From the NCBI GenBank assembly GCA_963823075.1, contig CAWGKE010000005.1, positions 17,746-81,745 on the forward strand: 64,000 nucleotides of DNA, read 5' to 3'. Of the stretch, positions 27,773 to 36,922 are shown one piece after another. A program made the position numbers and the translations under genes. The notes under the pieces were generated by a model that saw nothing but the letters and a program-made list of their open reading frames with translations, was not told where the DNA came from and searched no databases. The first letter of the stretch is position 1, and each line of letters starts with the position of its first letter. The stretch comes from UBA4732 sp963823075 (GTDB taxonomy: Bacteria > Planctomycetota > Planctomycetia > Gemmatales > Gemmataceae).

Positions 27773-28810
27773 ATGACAGCAGAGTGGTACTACGCCAAGA
27801 ACAAGCAGAAGGTCGGGCCGGTGACGGAGGAGCAGTTGAAGAAACTGATCCGCTCAGGGGAACTCAGCCCCACCGACATGGTGTGGAAGCAGGGCATGGC
27901 GAAATGGCAACCTGCCGTGGCCGTGGATGGCCTGCTGGCGAAATCGTCTCCCGCTCAACCGGAGCCGCCACCCCTGCCGAATGCGACCAGTGCCGTGAGG
28001 AGTGTGTGGTGGGAGAGACTGAACCGGAACAAGCCTGCGTATCTGTCGGCCCTGTTCGCCGTGGCGTTGTTCCTTACCTGCCTTTGCAGCCCCGTCGTCT
28101 CCTTTGTCCTCGGAGCCTTCCCGGAGGGGTTGGCTGCCTTCCTCGGCTTCCTCTACGTCTTGTTCGGGATCGGGCTGCTCGTGGCGCTCGTCGTCGCCGG
28201 CATGATGGCCCTGCACCGTGCATCGACGAGGGCCGAGCGGTTGAAGAGCCTGTGGGGGAAGTGGGAGCCGGTTTCAGGAGAAGGCTGTTCGCTGTGGTTC
28301 TACGAGGACGGTGGGTTCCTGCGGAATGACGGGTTTGGAGCGAAGTACGTCTTCGATCTGTACAAGGACATCATCACCGTCAACGTCGAAGGATTCGGCC
28401 AGGCTATCCCGCTCAAGGTCATCACGATCACCAAGCACGAGCTAATCGTGGATGGCGGGGGCCAAGCATTGCACTTCAAGAAGGGCAAGACGATTACCGA
28501 CGAGCGGTGGGAAGAATCAGTCGAGAAGACAAAGGAGTTCTTGAAGCAAGCTGCTCTGGTGACGGGCGCTGTGGCTGTGGGTGTCGTTGCCCTCGGCGCT
28601 CTGGTCTTGGGAGGAGCGGCGATGGCAGCGGGCGGCGTGGCCGGGGCGACTGCTGGGGGTGAGTATGGTATGCCGGGCGGTGGCTCGCAGTTCAGGCAAG
28701 TGCCTTGTAGCTTTTGTTTCCAGAAAGGTTGGGTCGAGGACTTATGGGGCGTTGGACCACGCAAGGTCTGCGACAGGTGTGGAGGGAAGGGCTACATGCT
28801 TGAACCGTGA
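27773..28810 (+). CDS. GYF_2-domain membrane protein with C-terminal zinc ribbon
   Basis: The 345-residue protein opens with a GYF_2 (DUF4339) domain, WYYAKNKQKVGPVTEEQL, as found in many bacterial membrane proteins. A transmembrane pair follows at about residues 85-145 (YLSALFAVALFLTCLC, FLGFLYVLFGIGLLVAL). Further globular text contains a Gly/Ala-rich helix at about residues 265-300, and the C-terminus has CSFCFQKGW and CDRCGGKGYM, a DnaJ-type zinc ribbon. The combination suggests a scaffold that binds proline-rich or unfolded protein partners. It shares strand with its neighbours. Confidence 0.65.
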   Translation: MTAEWYYAKNKQKVGPVTEEQLKKLIRSGELSPTDMVWKQGMAKWQPAVAVDGLLAKSSPAQPEPPPLPNATSAVRSVWWERLNRNKPAYLSALFAVALFLTCLCSPVVSFVLGAFPEGLAAFLGFLYVLFGIGLLVALVVAGMMALHRASTRAERLKSLWGKWEPVSGEGCSLWFYEDGGFLRNDGFGAKYVFDLYKDIITVNVEGFGQAIPLKVITITKHELIVDGGGQALHFKKGKTITDERWEESVEKTKEFLKQAALVTGAVAVGVVALGALVLGGAAMAAGGVAGATAGGEYGMPGGGSQFRQVPCSFCFQKGWVEDLWGVGPRKVCDRCGGKGYMLEP

Positions 28811-29018
28811 TCGACAGCGTGCAAACGGGTGGTTTACGGCACGAGAGGGCAAGCTGCTTCTTGCCCATCGGCCTGTTCCCGTGACTCACCACTTCCTGAA
28901 CCAGAACCGACCTTGGCGGTCTAACGTGTTGGTACGTTTGTCTGCTTGCAGCAGCAGATTGGTCGAGCGTCCGTGGTCCATCTCATCCAGGGACGATTAG
29001 ACGCCAAGGAACCTGCCG

Positions 29019-29423
29019 ATGAACGCCGAGCCAGATCGACCTGGACGCCTGGAAGGCAACCTGGCAGCCGCCCAGGATCGCATCCGGCAACTCGAAGACC
29101 AACTCGGCGAGGCCGAGCAGGAACTCAAGGCCGCATCGGAGATCATCGACGAACAAGACTTCAACATCGAGTGCCTGCGGCTCCAACTGGAAGCGGCAGA
29201 CCTGATGCTTGACGAAGCAGCAGAAGCACGTCGGCGGCTGGAGAAACGAATCGCCGACCTGGAGGACGCCAAGTCGGACAAACTCGACGATCCCTGCCCC
29301 GTGATCGTCCCCGTGCCGCAGGAGCCGGTTCCTTCGCAGCAACCTGGCTATCCGCCCGGCTACAGGCCCAATCCCGTCGTCGAGGCCATGATCGCCCGGT
29401 TCCGGCCCAGGGGAGAAAAGTGA
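29019..29423 (+). CDS. Small coiled-coil protein
   Basis: The 134-residue protein is one long coiled coil for its first 90 residues (DRIRQLEDQLGEAEQELKAA, ASEIIDEQDFNIECLRLQLE) and then a Pro-rich tail. No signal is seen. It follows a spacer of about 200 bp that I found empty, and its stop codon overlaps the region of the next gene. Structural role only can be inferred. Confidence 0.45.
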   Translation: MNAEPDRPGRLEGNLAAAQDRIRQLEDQLGEAEQELKAASEIIDEQDFNIECLRLQLEAADLMLDEAAEARRRLEKRIADLEDAKSDKLDDPCPVIVPVPQEPVPSQQPGYPPGYRPNPVVEAMIARFRPRGEK

Positions 29424-29431
29424 GGTTGCCA

Positions 29432-29851
29432 ATGGCCGTTGTCGAGAAGCGCCCGTTCTGGTTCGACCAGTTCAGGCGGCTGGTCGAGAAATGCTGGGAC
29501 CACCACGGTCCATGCGGCAGTGTGCGACTTGACAGCGCTCTCGAAGTTGAGAACGGCCTGTGGCTCTTCCGTGCGGCCCCGGTGTTTCAGGAGGTTTTCG
29601 GCGGCAAGGACGACGGCAAGACAGTGTGGACCGGGTTCGAGTTTCACACGTTCAAGCTGATGCGGGCGATGACCGTGACCGGGGTTTCCGCCAAGAGTTG
29701 CTGCGCCGACTGCAACCCAACGCCGACCATCACGATCCGGGGAGCCTACCGGGGCCACATGCTCAAGCTGACGGTTCTCTTGGAGCCGGTCCCTGGATCA
29801 CCAGTCGTAGAGATCATCGACACGCTCAAGTGCGAGATCAGGGCAAAGTGA
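29432..29851 (+). CDS. Hypothetical protein
   Basis: The 139-residue protein begins MAVVEKRPFWFDQFRRLVEK and has ordinary globular composition, with a short Cys cluster (SCCADCNPT) near the middle. The start at 29432 is preferred over the GTG at 29420, which lies within the previous stop region. There is no recognised domain. It is part of the closely packed cargo run. Confidence 0.45.
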   Translation: MAVVEKRPFWFDQFRRLVEKCWDHHGPCGSVRLDSALEVENGLWLFRAAPVFQEVFGGKDDGKTVWTGFEFHTFKLMRAMTVTGVSAKSCCADCNPTPTITIRGAYRGHMLKLTVLLEPVPGSPVVEIIDTLKCEIRAK

Positions 29852-29856
29852 CCAAC

Positions 29857-30144
29857 ATGGACATCGACTACGAGAAGCTGGCGGCACTTTTTTACGGCGA
29901 ACTTCACCGGACGTTTGTGGTGAAAGGTCGCTGGCGTGATTGCTCGGAGACGTTTCAACGTGTTTGGGAGGAAGCCGTCAGGCAGGCGTTGATCCGTGCG
30001 GCCAGCCAGGCAGGCGATGAATCCAGTGCCGCCACGCTGCTGCTGAAAAGGCTATCGACGCCGACAAATGACCGGGACACCAACATCTACACGGTCGCCG
30101 CCGTCATCTACGAGGAGCTAAGGACGCCCGAAAGAACAACTTGA
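29857..30144 (+). pseudogene. Small hypothetical protein, cut by an ISAzo13-type insertion
   Basis: Up to the left end of the insertion sequence (30121) the gene encodes MDIDYEKLAALFYGELHRTF and then VWEEAVRQALIRAASQAGD. Removing the element with one copy of its TA duplication joins VIYEEL directly to LAT and a stop at 31441-31443, so the intact protein had about 91 residues. The frame now runs into the IS and ends at 30144. The gene begins 5 bp after the previous stop and the 34-residue frame at 31443 overlaps its restored stop by one base, so all three were probably one transcript. Confidence 0.7.
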
Positions 30145-31429
30145 GCAAGTTTTTCTGAGTTCGTAGTCTGTGAGGATGCACGATGCAACCATCCTCCAAG
30201 GACTGCGGACCAAGTATGGAACTCTTCAGCCGATCATGGACGAGCGTCTCCGTCGCCAGTGGGCTGCCACGGAAGCTCTCGCCCTGGGCTGGGGTGGCGT
30301 CTCGGCGGTTGCCAGCGCCACCGGGCTGTCGCGCAATACCATTGCCGCCGGCATTGCGGAGATCGGCGAGCGGTCGCGGCAGACCACGCCCGTTCCTCCC
30401 AGCCCGCGGGTGCGGCGACCGGGCGGCGGGCGCAAACCGCTGACCGAGACCGACCCCGGTCTGGCAGAGGCGCTGGAGGCCTTGGTCGAGCCGGTGACGC
30501 GGGGGCACCCCGAATCGCCCTTGCGCTGGACGTGCAAGAGCACAGCGAAGCTGGCCGAGGAGTTGCACCGGCAGGGGCACGCGGTCAGCGACCGAACCGT
30601 GGCCAAGCTGCTGTACGAGGCGGGCTACAGCCTCCAGTCCAACCGCAAGACCCGTGAGGGGTCGGCGCACCCGGATCGCAACGCCCAGTTCGAGTACATC
30701 AACGACCGGGTGCGGCTGTTCCAGTGCCAGGGGCAGCCGGTGGTGTCGGTGGACACCAAGAAGAAGGAATTGGTCGGGGATTTCAAGAACGGCGGCCGGG
30801 AGTGGCGGCCCAAAGGCCAGCCGCAAGAGGTCCGGGTCCACGACTTCCAAGATCCGGCTCTGGGCAAGGCGATTCCCTACGGGGTCTACGACCTGACCCA
30901 CAACCAGGGTTGGGTGAGCGTGGGCATCGACCACGACACGGCGCGGTTCGCGGCCGAGACGCTGCGGCGCTGGTGGGCAGGGATGGGCGCCAAGAGGTTC
31001 CCACGCGCCGGAAGTTGCTGATCACGGCGGACGGCGGGGGGAGCAACGGCAGTCGGTCGCGGCTGTGGAAGATGGCGTTGCAAGGGCTGGCCGACGCCGT
31101 CGGGCTGCCGCTGAGCGTGAGCCACCTGCCGCCGGGGACGAGCAAGTGGAACAAGATCGAACACCGGCTGTTCTGCCACATCACGCAGAACTGGCGGGGA
31201 CGACCGCTGGTGAGCCATGAGGTGATCGTAAGCCTGATTGCCCATACCACCACCGAAGCGGGACTCGAAGTTCAGGCGGCGCTGGACACCAACTGCTATG
31301 AGACAGGAGCCAAGGTGAGTGACGAAGAGATGGCATCCCTTCAGATCACCAAGGCCGACTTCCACGGCGATTGGAACTACACCATTGCGCCCAACTGACA
31401 CTTGCTCAAGTTATTGTTTCGGGCGTCCT
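30121..31429 (+). mobile_element. Insertion sequence of the ISAzo13 type, 1309 bp
   Basis: The left end starts AGGACGCCCGAAA at 30121 and the right end, read in reverse complement from 31429, starts the same way and continues for about 30 bases with two differences. TA lies at 30119-30120 and again at 31430-31431, a 2-bp target duplication. The transposase fills the interior. Left and right ends both contain the palindrome ACTTGAGCAAGT near the inner side. The element interrupts the gene at 29857. Confidence 0.85.
30176..31398 (+). CDS. ISAzo13-family transposase, one-base frameshift
   Basis: The frame starts at 30176 (MHDATILQGL; a GTG lies at 30170). It has an N-terminal HTH (LALGWGGVSAVASATGLSRN) and catalytic segments with VSVDTKKKELVGDFKNGG, ITADGGGSNGSRSRLWKMAL and NKIEHRLFCHITQNWRG, the DDE-type motifs of ISAzo13 proteins. 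At 31009/31010 one C is missing; adding it joins AKRFPRA to RKLLITADGGGSN. Repaired length is about 407 residues. The break would inactivate transposition if real. Confidence 0.85.
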
Positions 31430-31442
31430 TACTGGCGACGTG

Positions 31443-31547
31443 ATGAAGAACATGGCATTGGTGTCGGTGCTGACCGAAGTGGCGTGGAAAAAGGGGCCAC
31501 AGGTAGCCCAGGAGATCATGGGCAAGCTGGCAACCGACCGTGAGTAG
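31443..31547 (+). CDS. Small 34-residue reading frame after the insertion sequence
   Basis: The frame encodes MKNMALVSVLTEVAWKKGPQ and then VAQEIMGKLATDRE. Its ATG overlaps by one base the restored stop of the interrupted upstream gene. It has protein-like composition but is too short for recognition. It may be translated by coupling and is now separated from its upstream partner by the IS. Confidence 0.35.
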   Translation: MKNMALVSVLTEVAWKKGPQVAQEIMGKLATDRE

Positions 31548-31574
31548 GGACTGCATCAAGAAAGGAGCCTGGAC

Positions 31575-31946
31575 ATGAATAAGCGGACAGCACCCAATTG
31601 GGATGACTTCGGAGGTCAGAAAATGTTCATCCCGTTTTTCATCTATGGGCGAGACGATGTTGATGTGGCCCCGTTTGAAGGCTTCTGTCGGGGCCACGGA
31701 GCCATCAGTGGCAACGAAAAGAGTTACGAGGATGCCATCGGTATCTATACCGCCGAAGGGGTCTACTACAACATCCTGATTGATACTCGGCTGAAGTGCA
31801 TCATTCCGATGTTCTTCATCGACGGCAAGCCATTCTTCTACCCCATCGTTGCCTGTTTTACGATGTGCCACGGTCTGTCTGTGATTGACCCGGCCACCGG
31901 CATCATGCGGGAACCCAAGGACCGGCTCGACCACATGGACGGTTGA
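31575..31946 (+). CDS. Hypothetical protein
   Basis: The 123-residue protein begins MNKRTAPNWDDFGGQKMFIP and contains the segment YNILIDTRLKCIIPMFFIDG. The composition is globular, with several hydrophobic stretches but no clear transmembrane helix. AAAGGAGCC precedes the ATG. No family recognised. Confidence 0.45.
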   Translation: MNKRTAPNWDDFGGQKMFIPFFIYGRDDVDVAPFEGFCRGHGAISGNEKSYEDAIGIYTAEGVYYNILIDTRLKCIIPMFFIDGKPFFYPIVACFTMCHGLSVIDPATGIMREPKDRLDHMDG

Positions 31947-32160
31947 TTCACGGGAGCGGCACGCTCTCTGGCCTGTGAATATGGCCGCACAGTCGCTTGC
32001 GCTGGTGTTGTCCCCGTTTCTTCCTCAGTCCAGTTATGCCACGGCATAGTCGGCGAGGGGTGAAAGCACAATGAACAGGTTCCGTAAAGCGGCGCTCGAA
32101 GAAGTCCCCTGGACGAGTTGTTGAAATTGCCAGACTCGTTTTTTCTTGAGGAGAACGTCA

Positions 32161-32529
32161 ATGACAAAGCATGACCGCATCCACCAGCTTAGAGAACTGT
32201 TGCAGGAATGGACCATCGACCTGGAGCAGCGCAGCAAGGCGCTCAGGACGGTTGGTCGCCGACAGGTTCGCCCGATGCAGCAGCGCCTCGACGTGCAACC
32301 CATCGCCGAGGAGTTGGCAGCCGCCATCCTTGAGGGCCAACCGGACGACCGCCTGAAGTGGGACGGCACGGATCACGTCCGGCTGCTGATCGGGGAAGTC
32401 TTGCCCACAGGGTCAGCCGTCAAGGAGACGCTGGCCGGTAGGCGCAAGCGGCTCCGGGAGCCGGTGGCAAAGCTGATCGCTTCGGCTGGGGGGAAGATGG
32501 TCAAGGCGAACGTGTTTGAGAAGGAATGA
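32161..32529 (+). CDS. Hypothetical protein sharing a domain with its downstream neighbour
   Basis: The 122-residue protein has a domain of about 80 residues, LDVQPIAEELAAAILEGQPD through GGKMVKANVFE, that recurs in the gene at 32642 (LNVTPIAAMLADAIRTRRPD through GWQMVKVNVFN). Identity is high enough to see by eye, so the two arose by duplication. TTGAGGAGAACG precedes the ATG at 32161. The domain is not one I recognise. Confidence 0.5.
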   Translation: MTKHDRIHQLRELLQEWTIDLEQRSKALRTVGRRQVRPMQQRLDVQPIAEELAAAILEGQPDDRLKWDGTDHVRLLIGEVLPTGSAVKETLAGRRKRLREPVAKLIASAGGKMVKANVFEKE

Positions 32530-32641
32530 CACGAAGGTTCTGCATCACGGTAATCGACACAGTGGGAAAAGGCCGACGCAAGACAAACGTGCAACCGCAT
32601 TGAACTCGATCTGGTGACGAAGCACGAGTGGAGGCTGAAGA

Positions 32642-33646
32642 ATGGGAAATCACGAGCCTTCGGACGACGACGAAGTTGGCGGCTGGGACCACTTGCTCAA
32701 GCAAGAGATCGAGTTCGGGCGATTGCTGTTCGTCGATGCCGATGAGCAGCCGCCTCGTCCCGTCGCCCAAGCCGTTCTGAACCGCATCAGAGCAGATGGG
32801 TTCCAGGGGCGGTTGATCGTCGAACGGCGGCGGCGGGGATTTCTCATCTTCCAGGGCCACGAGGAATATGCAGCTATCAAGATGCTGGTTGAGGAAAACG
32901 CCGATTGCTTCGACGCACGCACGGGAAAGACCGGCCACGCACGGGATGTCTACAAGACGATCCCTTGTTCGGTTGGATACTTCCGTGAGGATGCCAATGA
33001 ACGCTGCGCTGGCCCATCGCCGAAACGCCGAGCGGCACGTCTCGACCGTCGCCAGGACGGCGATCCGCCCGCACGTTCTCGGCTTCCGGCCCTAAACGTC
33101 ACTCCTATCGCCGCAATGCTCGCTGACGCCATTCGTACCCGGCGACCGGACGAGCGCCTGGAGTGGGCGGGCGACGAGACGGTGCGGTTGTTGGTCCGCA
33201 AGGCGATTCCCACTTCGTCAGCAGGAGCGCCAACGCTGGCCGCTCGAAGGCGACGGCTTCGTGAATCGCTGGTACGCCTAGTCGCCCCATACGGATGGCA
33301 AATGGTGAAGGTGAACGTGTTCAACCTGGCCGAGAGCAAAGATGTGCGGCTGCCCAGCACACTGCCCCGGCGCACCGACGAAATCGTGGAAGCCCTGGAA
33401 CTGCTGGAGGACCAGATTTGGTACAACCGACATAAGTGCTGGATGTACCGGATTAGCCGGGGAGAAGACGCTGGCACGACCCCGGAAATCATCGAAGCGG
33501 CAATGGCGGCTGCCAAGCGGAAAGAAGAAAAGTGGGGGCTAGAGAAACTTGGCCCCTGGGACGACTTTGAATGGGGAATGCTGAACGGAAAGATGTCGGC
33601 GCTCCGATGGGTTATTGGCGAAGAATGGGACACGCTGGACACTTGA
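32642..33646 (+). CDS. Hypothetical protein with a duplicated domain and a phage-like tail
   Basis: The 334-residue protein has an N-terminal globular part (EFGRLLFVDADEQPPRPVAQ), then an Arg-rich linker (about residues 120-150), then the domain shared with 32161, then a C-terminal part ending GKMSALRWVIGEEWDTLDT. That last pattern is typical of short phage or island proteins of unknown role. The linker may mark a fusion or a lost frame change between two formerly separate genes. The last base overlaps the ATG of the next frame. Confidence 0.45.
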   Translation: MGNHEPSDDDEVGGWDHLLKQEIEFGRLLFVDADEQPPRPVAQAVLNRIRADGFQGRLIVERRRRGFLIFQGHEEYAAIKMLVEENADCFDARTGKTGHARDVYKTIPCSVGYFREDANERCAGPSPKRRAARLDRRQDGDPPARSRLPALNVTPIAAMLADAIRTRRPDERLEWAGDETVRLLVRKAIPTSSAGAPTLAARRRRLRESLVRLVAPYGWQMVKVNVFNLAESKDVRLPSTLPRRTDEIVEALELLEDQIWYNRHKCWMYRISRGEDAGTTPEIIEAAMAAAKRKEEKWGLEKLGPWDDFEWGMLNGKMSALRWVIGEEWDTLDT

Positions 33647-34101
33647 TGGATCGAGCCAGAGTGATCGAGGTCAGAAAAGCCGAGGGCATTGACTTCGCCT
33701 TCGAGAAGATCGAGCGGACGCCGAACACGCTGGACGCCCACCGCCTGATATGGCTGGCCGACAGACAAGGTGTTCAGGATGCAGTCGTGGAGGCGCTTTT
33801 CCGAGGGTTCTTCACCGAGGGGCGGGACATTAGCAACCGACAGGCGCTCATCGACGTGGTTGCCGAAGCTGGTCTGGACCGGCATCAGGCCGAGGCCGTG
33901 CTGAACAGTGGCGACGGGCAGGAAGCGACCAAGGAGACTGGTGAGAAGGCCCGGCGTTTTCGGGTGGACGGCGTGCCGTTCTTCTTCATCGACGGCAAGA
34001 TCAGGTTTGGTTGGTCATTTTGCTTCCTTGCAAAGTCGCCTGTTCGTCGCCTCGATTACGACTCCTGGCTGCGGAGCAACGGCTTCTTCGTGTATTGCTG
34101 A
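33646..34101 (+). pseudogene. Fragment of a DsbA/FrnE-like oxidoreductase
   Basis: The 151-residue frame contains the middle of a DsbA-family thioredoxin-fold protein of the FrnE type: NTLDAHRLIWLADRQGVQDA, VVEALFRGFFTEGRDISNRQ and FRVDGVPFFFIDGKI. The N-terminal thioredoxin strand with its active-site Cys is missing, and the C-terminal end does not follow the family. It is a relic, possibly captured and truncated. It overlaps the convergent methyltransferase by 46 bases. Confidence 0.6.
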
Positions 34102-34889
34102 GGCAGGGACCGCAGCGTGTCGGGCCAGCAGTATTCTTCCAATTTCGCCTCGCCACGGCGACGGCCAACGACACGGACATATCCGATGAACCTGCCGCCG
34201 TCGTCCTCAATCGCTTTGATCTCCGTGGCGTTGTCCGGGGCGACGGCCCGATGCCAGTCGAGCCAGACCTTCCAGCCGTCTGGCATCGTCTCGGCCAACT
34301 CGACCTGAACGATGCCCGTCCGTTCCCAATGCCGTCGCAACCAAGCCGCCGAGTGGAAGGACCACAAGTCCTGCGTCCACCACGCCCGCAGGTGTTCGGG
34401 AACGGCCCCTTCGATCTCTTGTACCAGTCCGGCCCCGGCGATGCCGATGGGTGCGCCTGGTTTCACGAATTGAGCGAGGTAATTCAGGTACAGATCATCC
34501 GTCCCGTAGTAGTAAAAGGAGTCGATGCACACGATGGCATCGAAGAAGCTGGGGGCGAACGGCAGCGACCGGGCATCGGCGTGGAGCGGGAACACGGCGT
34601 CCTCAACCCCGGCATCCCGGATGCGCTGAATGTTCTCTGCGGCGCTAATCCACAGGTCGGTCGCCCACACCTGCACGCCGAACTCACGCCGCAGGAAAAT
34701 GGACGAGGATGCCCGCCCGCAGCCGAGGTCCAAGACCCTCATGCCGGGCCGAAGGTCCAGCGCCGAGGCGAGCCATTCCGTCAGCCAGAGCGAATTCGCA
34801 CCGCCGCTGGCATTCGCCAAGACCCACTCCGGGTGGTATTGCGAAGAACGAGGAAATTTGTCGGAAACAAGCCGTACATCAGAGTCCAT
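34056..34889 (-). CDS. Class I SAM-dependent methyltransferase
   Basis: The 277-residue protein contains motif I VLDLGCGRASSS at about residues 52-63, an acidic motif II region (VWATDLWISAAEN) and a post-motif segment FDAIVCIDSFYYYG. This is the small-molecule type. The substrate is unknown. It is a single minus-strand gene among the plus-strand cargo. Confidence 0.8.
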   Translation of the reverse strand: MDSDVRLVSDKFPRSSQYHPEWVLANASGGANSLWLTEWLASALDLRPGMRVLDLGCGRASSSIFLRREFGVQVWATDLWISAAENIQRIRDAGVEDAVFPLHADARSLPFAPSFFDAIVCIDSFYYYGTDDLYLNYLAQFVKPGAPIGIAGAGLVQEIEGAVPEHLRAWWTQDLWSFHSAAWLRRHWERTGIVQVELAETMPDGWKVWLDWHRAVAPDNATEIKAIEDDGGRFIGYVRVVGRRRGEAKLEEYCWPDTLRSLPQQYTKKPLLRSQES

Positions 34890-35010
34890 GTAAACGCCTC
34901 ATGTTGCGTAGAAGACCTTCCGTCCGGGCGACCGGGGTGCTGAACTCGCAGTGCAAGCGCATTGAACTCTCCAGAAGCCGCTATCCCACAGGGCATCCCT
35001 CCTGGTGGTG

Positions 35011-35634
35011 TCACTCCTTCGCCTTCTTCCTGCCGCCGCCCTGCGGTTTCTCCAGGGTGTCGGCGAATTCTCGAAGCTGGCGGGCCAGTTCCGTCAGTTC
35101 CTTCGGGTTCCACCGCTCCTTGTACCGCTCCAGCGCCTTCACCAGCCGCAGCCCCAGCTTGTCGGCGGGCAGCGCCTTCTGCCGCCTCGGTCGCCGCTTC
35201 TTCTTGGCCTCGGCCACGATTTCCCTAGCCGTGGCGAAGGTGATCTCTTCGCCGGCCTCGGCCTTCTCGATGGCGACCTGGCGGGCCTCGTCGGGGACGG
35301 CGGGGGCTGCGAGCAGGTGGGCGGCGCTGGGCTGGATCGGCAATTCCGCAAAGTTTGCGGATTTGAAGCGCTCGGCCACGCTCATGAAGTTCTGCGCCGA
35401 CCGCTCGCTCCAGCCGAACTCGGCCTTGAGCCACGGCCCGAACTGACCGTGCGGCAGCGCCTCCTTGACGGCCAAGAGGTCGTTGCCCACGTCGATGATG
35501 TCCTCGACCGTCTTCTTGACCCTCCCCCGGATGCGGTCGGCGCTAGTGCGGACCTGCTCGGCGACCTTCGTTTCGAGCAGGTCGTAGTTGAAGCCCACGA
35601 TGACCACCAGTTCGCCCTTCGGCTGCCTCGCCAC
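35011..35634 (-). CDS. DUF3102 protein
   Basis: The 207-residue protein has the DUF3102 pattern: VEDIIDVGNDLLAVKEALPH, GQFGPWLKAEFGWSERSAQN and FMSVAERFKSANFAELP. Such proteins occur on plasmids, phages and islands and are helical with a likely DNA-binding role. The C-terminus is very basic (AEAKKKRRPRRQKA). It is divergent from the radical SAM gene. Confidence 0.7.
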   Translation of the reverse strand: MARQPKGELVVIVGFNYDLLETKVAEQVRTSADRIRGRVKKTVEDIIDVGNDLLAVKEALPHGQFGPWLKAEFGWSERSAQNFMSVAERFKSANFAELPIQPSAAHLLAAPAVPDEARQVAIEKAEAGEEITFATAREIVAEAKKKRRPRRQKALPADKLGLRLVKALERYKERWNPKELTELARQLREFADTLEKPQGGGRKKAKE

Positions 35635-35947
35635 GGCTGCGGTCCTCCACGAGTGCCTTTACGCCGCTTCGCTCGCAGACTGGTGCGAGCGTCGGACTTC
35701 CATCATAGCCGGTCCCGCCCCTGGCGGCACGCTTCGGCGAGGCTCGGCCCGGCGACATGCGGACGGCGTTGCCGGGCCTGGGCGGGCCTGACGTGGCAGG
35801 ATGCAGTTCGACCGGGTAGGCGGGAAGCAGTGTCGCCCGTGTCCCTGCGGTCGCCGTCGCCCGCCCTCTCCGAAAAACCGACCCCCTGCACTCTTTTGAC
35901 TGCATGAATACCACCGCCGACGCAACCATCCCGAACCGAGGAGGCAC
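35635..35947. other. Divergent intergenic region of about 310 bp
   Basis: It separates the DUF3102 gene from the radical SAM gene and should hold both promoters. It is rich in GC and in GGCGGG-type runs. No clear promoter, repeat or RNA gene could be defined. Confidence 0.4.
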
Positions 35948-36922
35948 TTGAAAGTCCTCCTCCTGCAACTCGACGGCAAGCTGCCGAACATCGCCCTCAT
36001 GCGGATCGCAGCCCACTGTCGCCCCTACGCCGACGACATCGCCTTCCAGCACTGCCCAACGGTCAACGCCGTGGAAGCGTCCGACTGGTGGGGCTTTGAC
36101 CGCATCTACGCCAGCCTGATCTTCGAGCGGACCCGGCCCGTCGCAGAAGCCCTTCTCCAGAAGTACCGCTTCGCCGAGGTCGGCGGGACCGGCTGGGACG
36201 TGGCGAAACGCCTGGAAGACATCGGCATCACCACGAAGCAGCAGGATTACGGCATGTACCCGCACTACCAGCACAGTATCGGCTTCACCCAGCGGGGCTG
36301 TCGGCTGAAGTGCAAGTTCTGCGTCGTGCCGAGAAAGGAAGGGGCCGTGGTCGAGGAGCAGACCATCCTGGACATCTGGCGCAAGGAACCTTACCCTCGG
36401 AACATCGTCCTGCTCGACAATGACTTCTTCGGGCAGCCCAACTGGAAGGAGCGCATTGAGGAAATCCGTGCGGGCGACTTCAAGGTGAGTTTCAACCAGG
36501 GGATTAACTGCCGCATGATTACCGACGAGGCCGCCACCGCCATCGCCTCGGTGCGCTACTACGACGACGACTTCCAGCGGCGCAGGATTTACACGGCCTG
36601 GGACAACCTCAAGGACGAGGAGCGCTTGTTCGCTGGCCTGGAGGCGCTGACGAAGCATGGCGTGAAGCCGGACCAGATCATGGTGTACATGCTGATCGGC
36701 TACTGGCCCGGCGAGACGGCCCAAGAACGGGACTATCGCCGGCAGCGGTTGCGGGAATTCGGATGTCGTCCGTATCCGATGCCGTATGTGAGGACGAAGG
36801 AACTTGTCGGCTTCCAGCGCTGGGTCGTCGGAGCCTACGACAAGCGCTTTACCTGGGAACATTGGGAGGCGGCGGACTATCGACCGGAGAAGTTGCATTT
36901 GGTTGAGGCGGGGACCGGCTGA
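35948..36922 (+). CDS. Radical SAM protein
   Basis: The 324-residue protein has a CX3CX2C-type iron-sulfur motif, CRLKCKFC, near residue 118, at the start of the radical SAM barrel, and a B12-like N-terminal strand (KVLLLQLDGKLPNIALMRIA). The gene starts with TTG at 35948, preceded by GAGGAGGCAC, a strong ribosome binding site. The product is a radical-generating enzyme; the substrate is unknown. Similar genes occur in phages and islands. Confidence 0.75.
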   Translation: MKVLLLQLDGKLPNIALMRIAAHCRPYADDIAFQHCPTVNAVEASDWWGFDRIYASLIFERTRPVAEALLQKYRFAEVGGTGWDVAKRLEDIGITTKQQDYGMYPHYQHSIGFTQRGCRLKCKFCVVPRKEGAVVEEQTILDIWRKEPYPRNIVLLDNDFFGQPNWKERIEEIRAGDFKVSFNQGINCRMITDEAATAIASVRYYDDDFQRRRIYTAWDNLKDEERLFAGLEALTKHGVKPDQIMVYMLIGYWPGETAQERDYRRQRLREFGCRPYPMPYVRTKELVGFQRWVVGAYDKRFTWEHWEAADYRPEKLHLVEAGTG

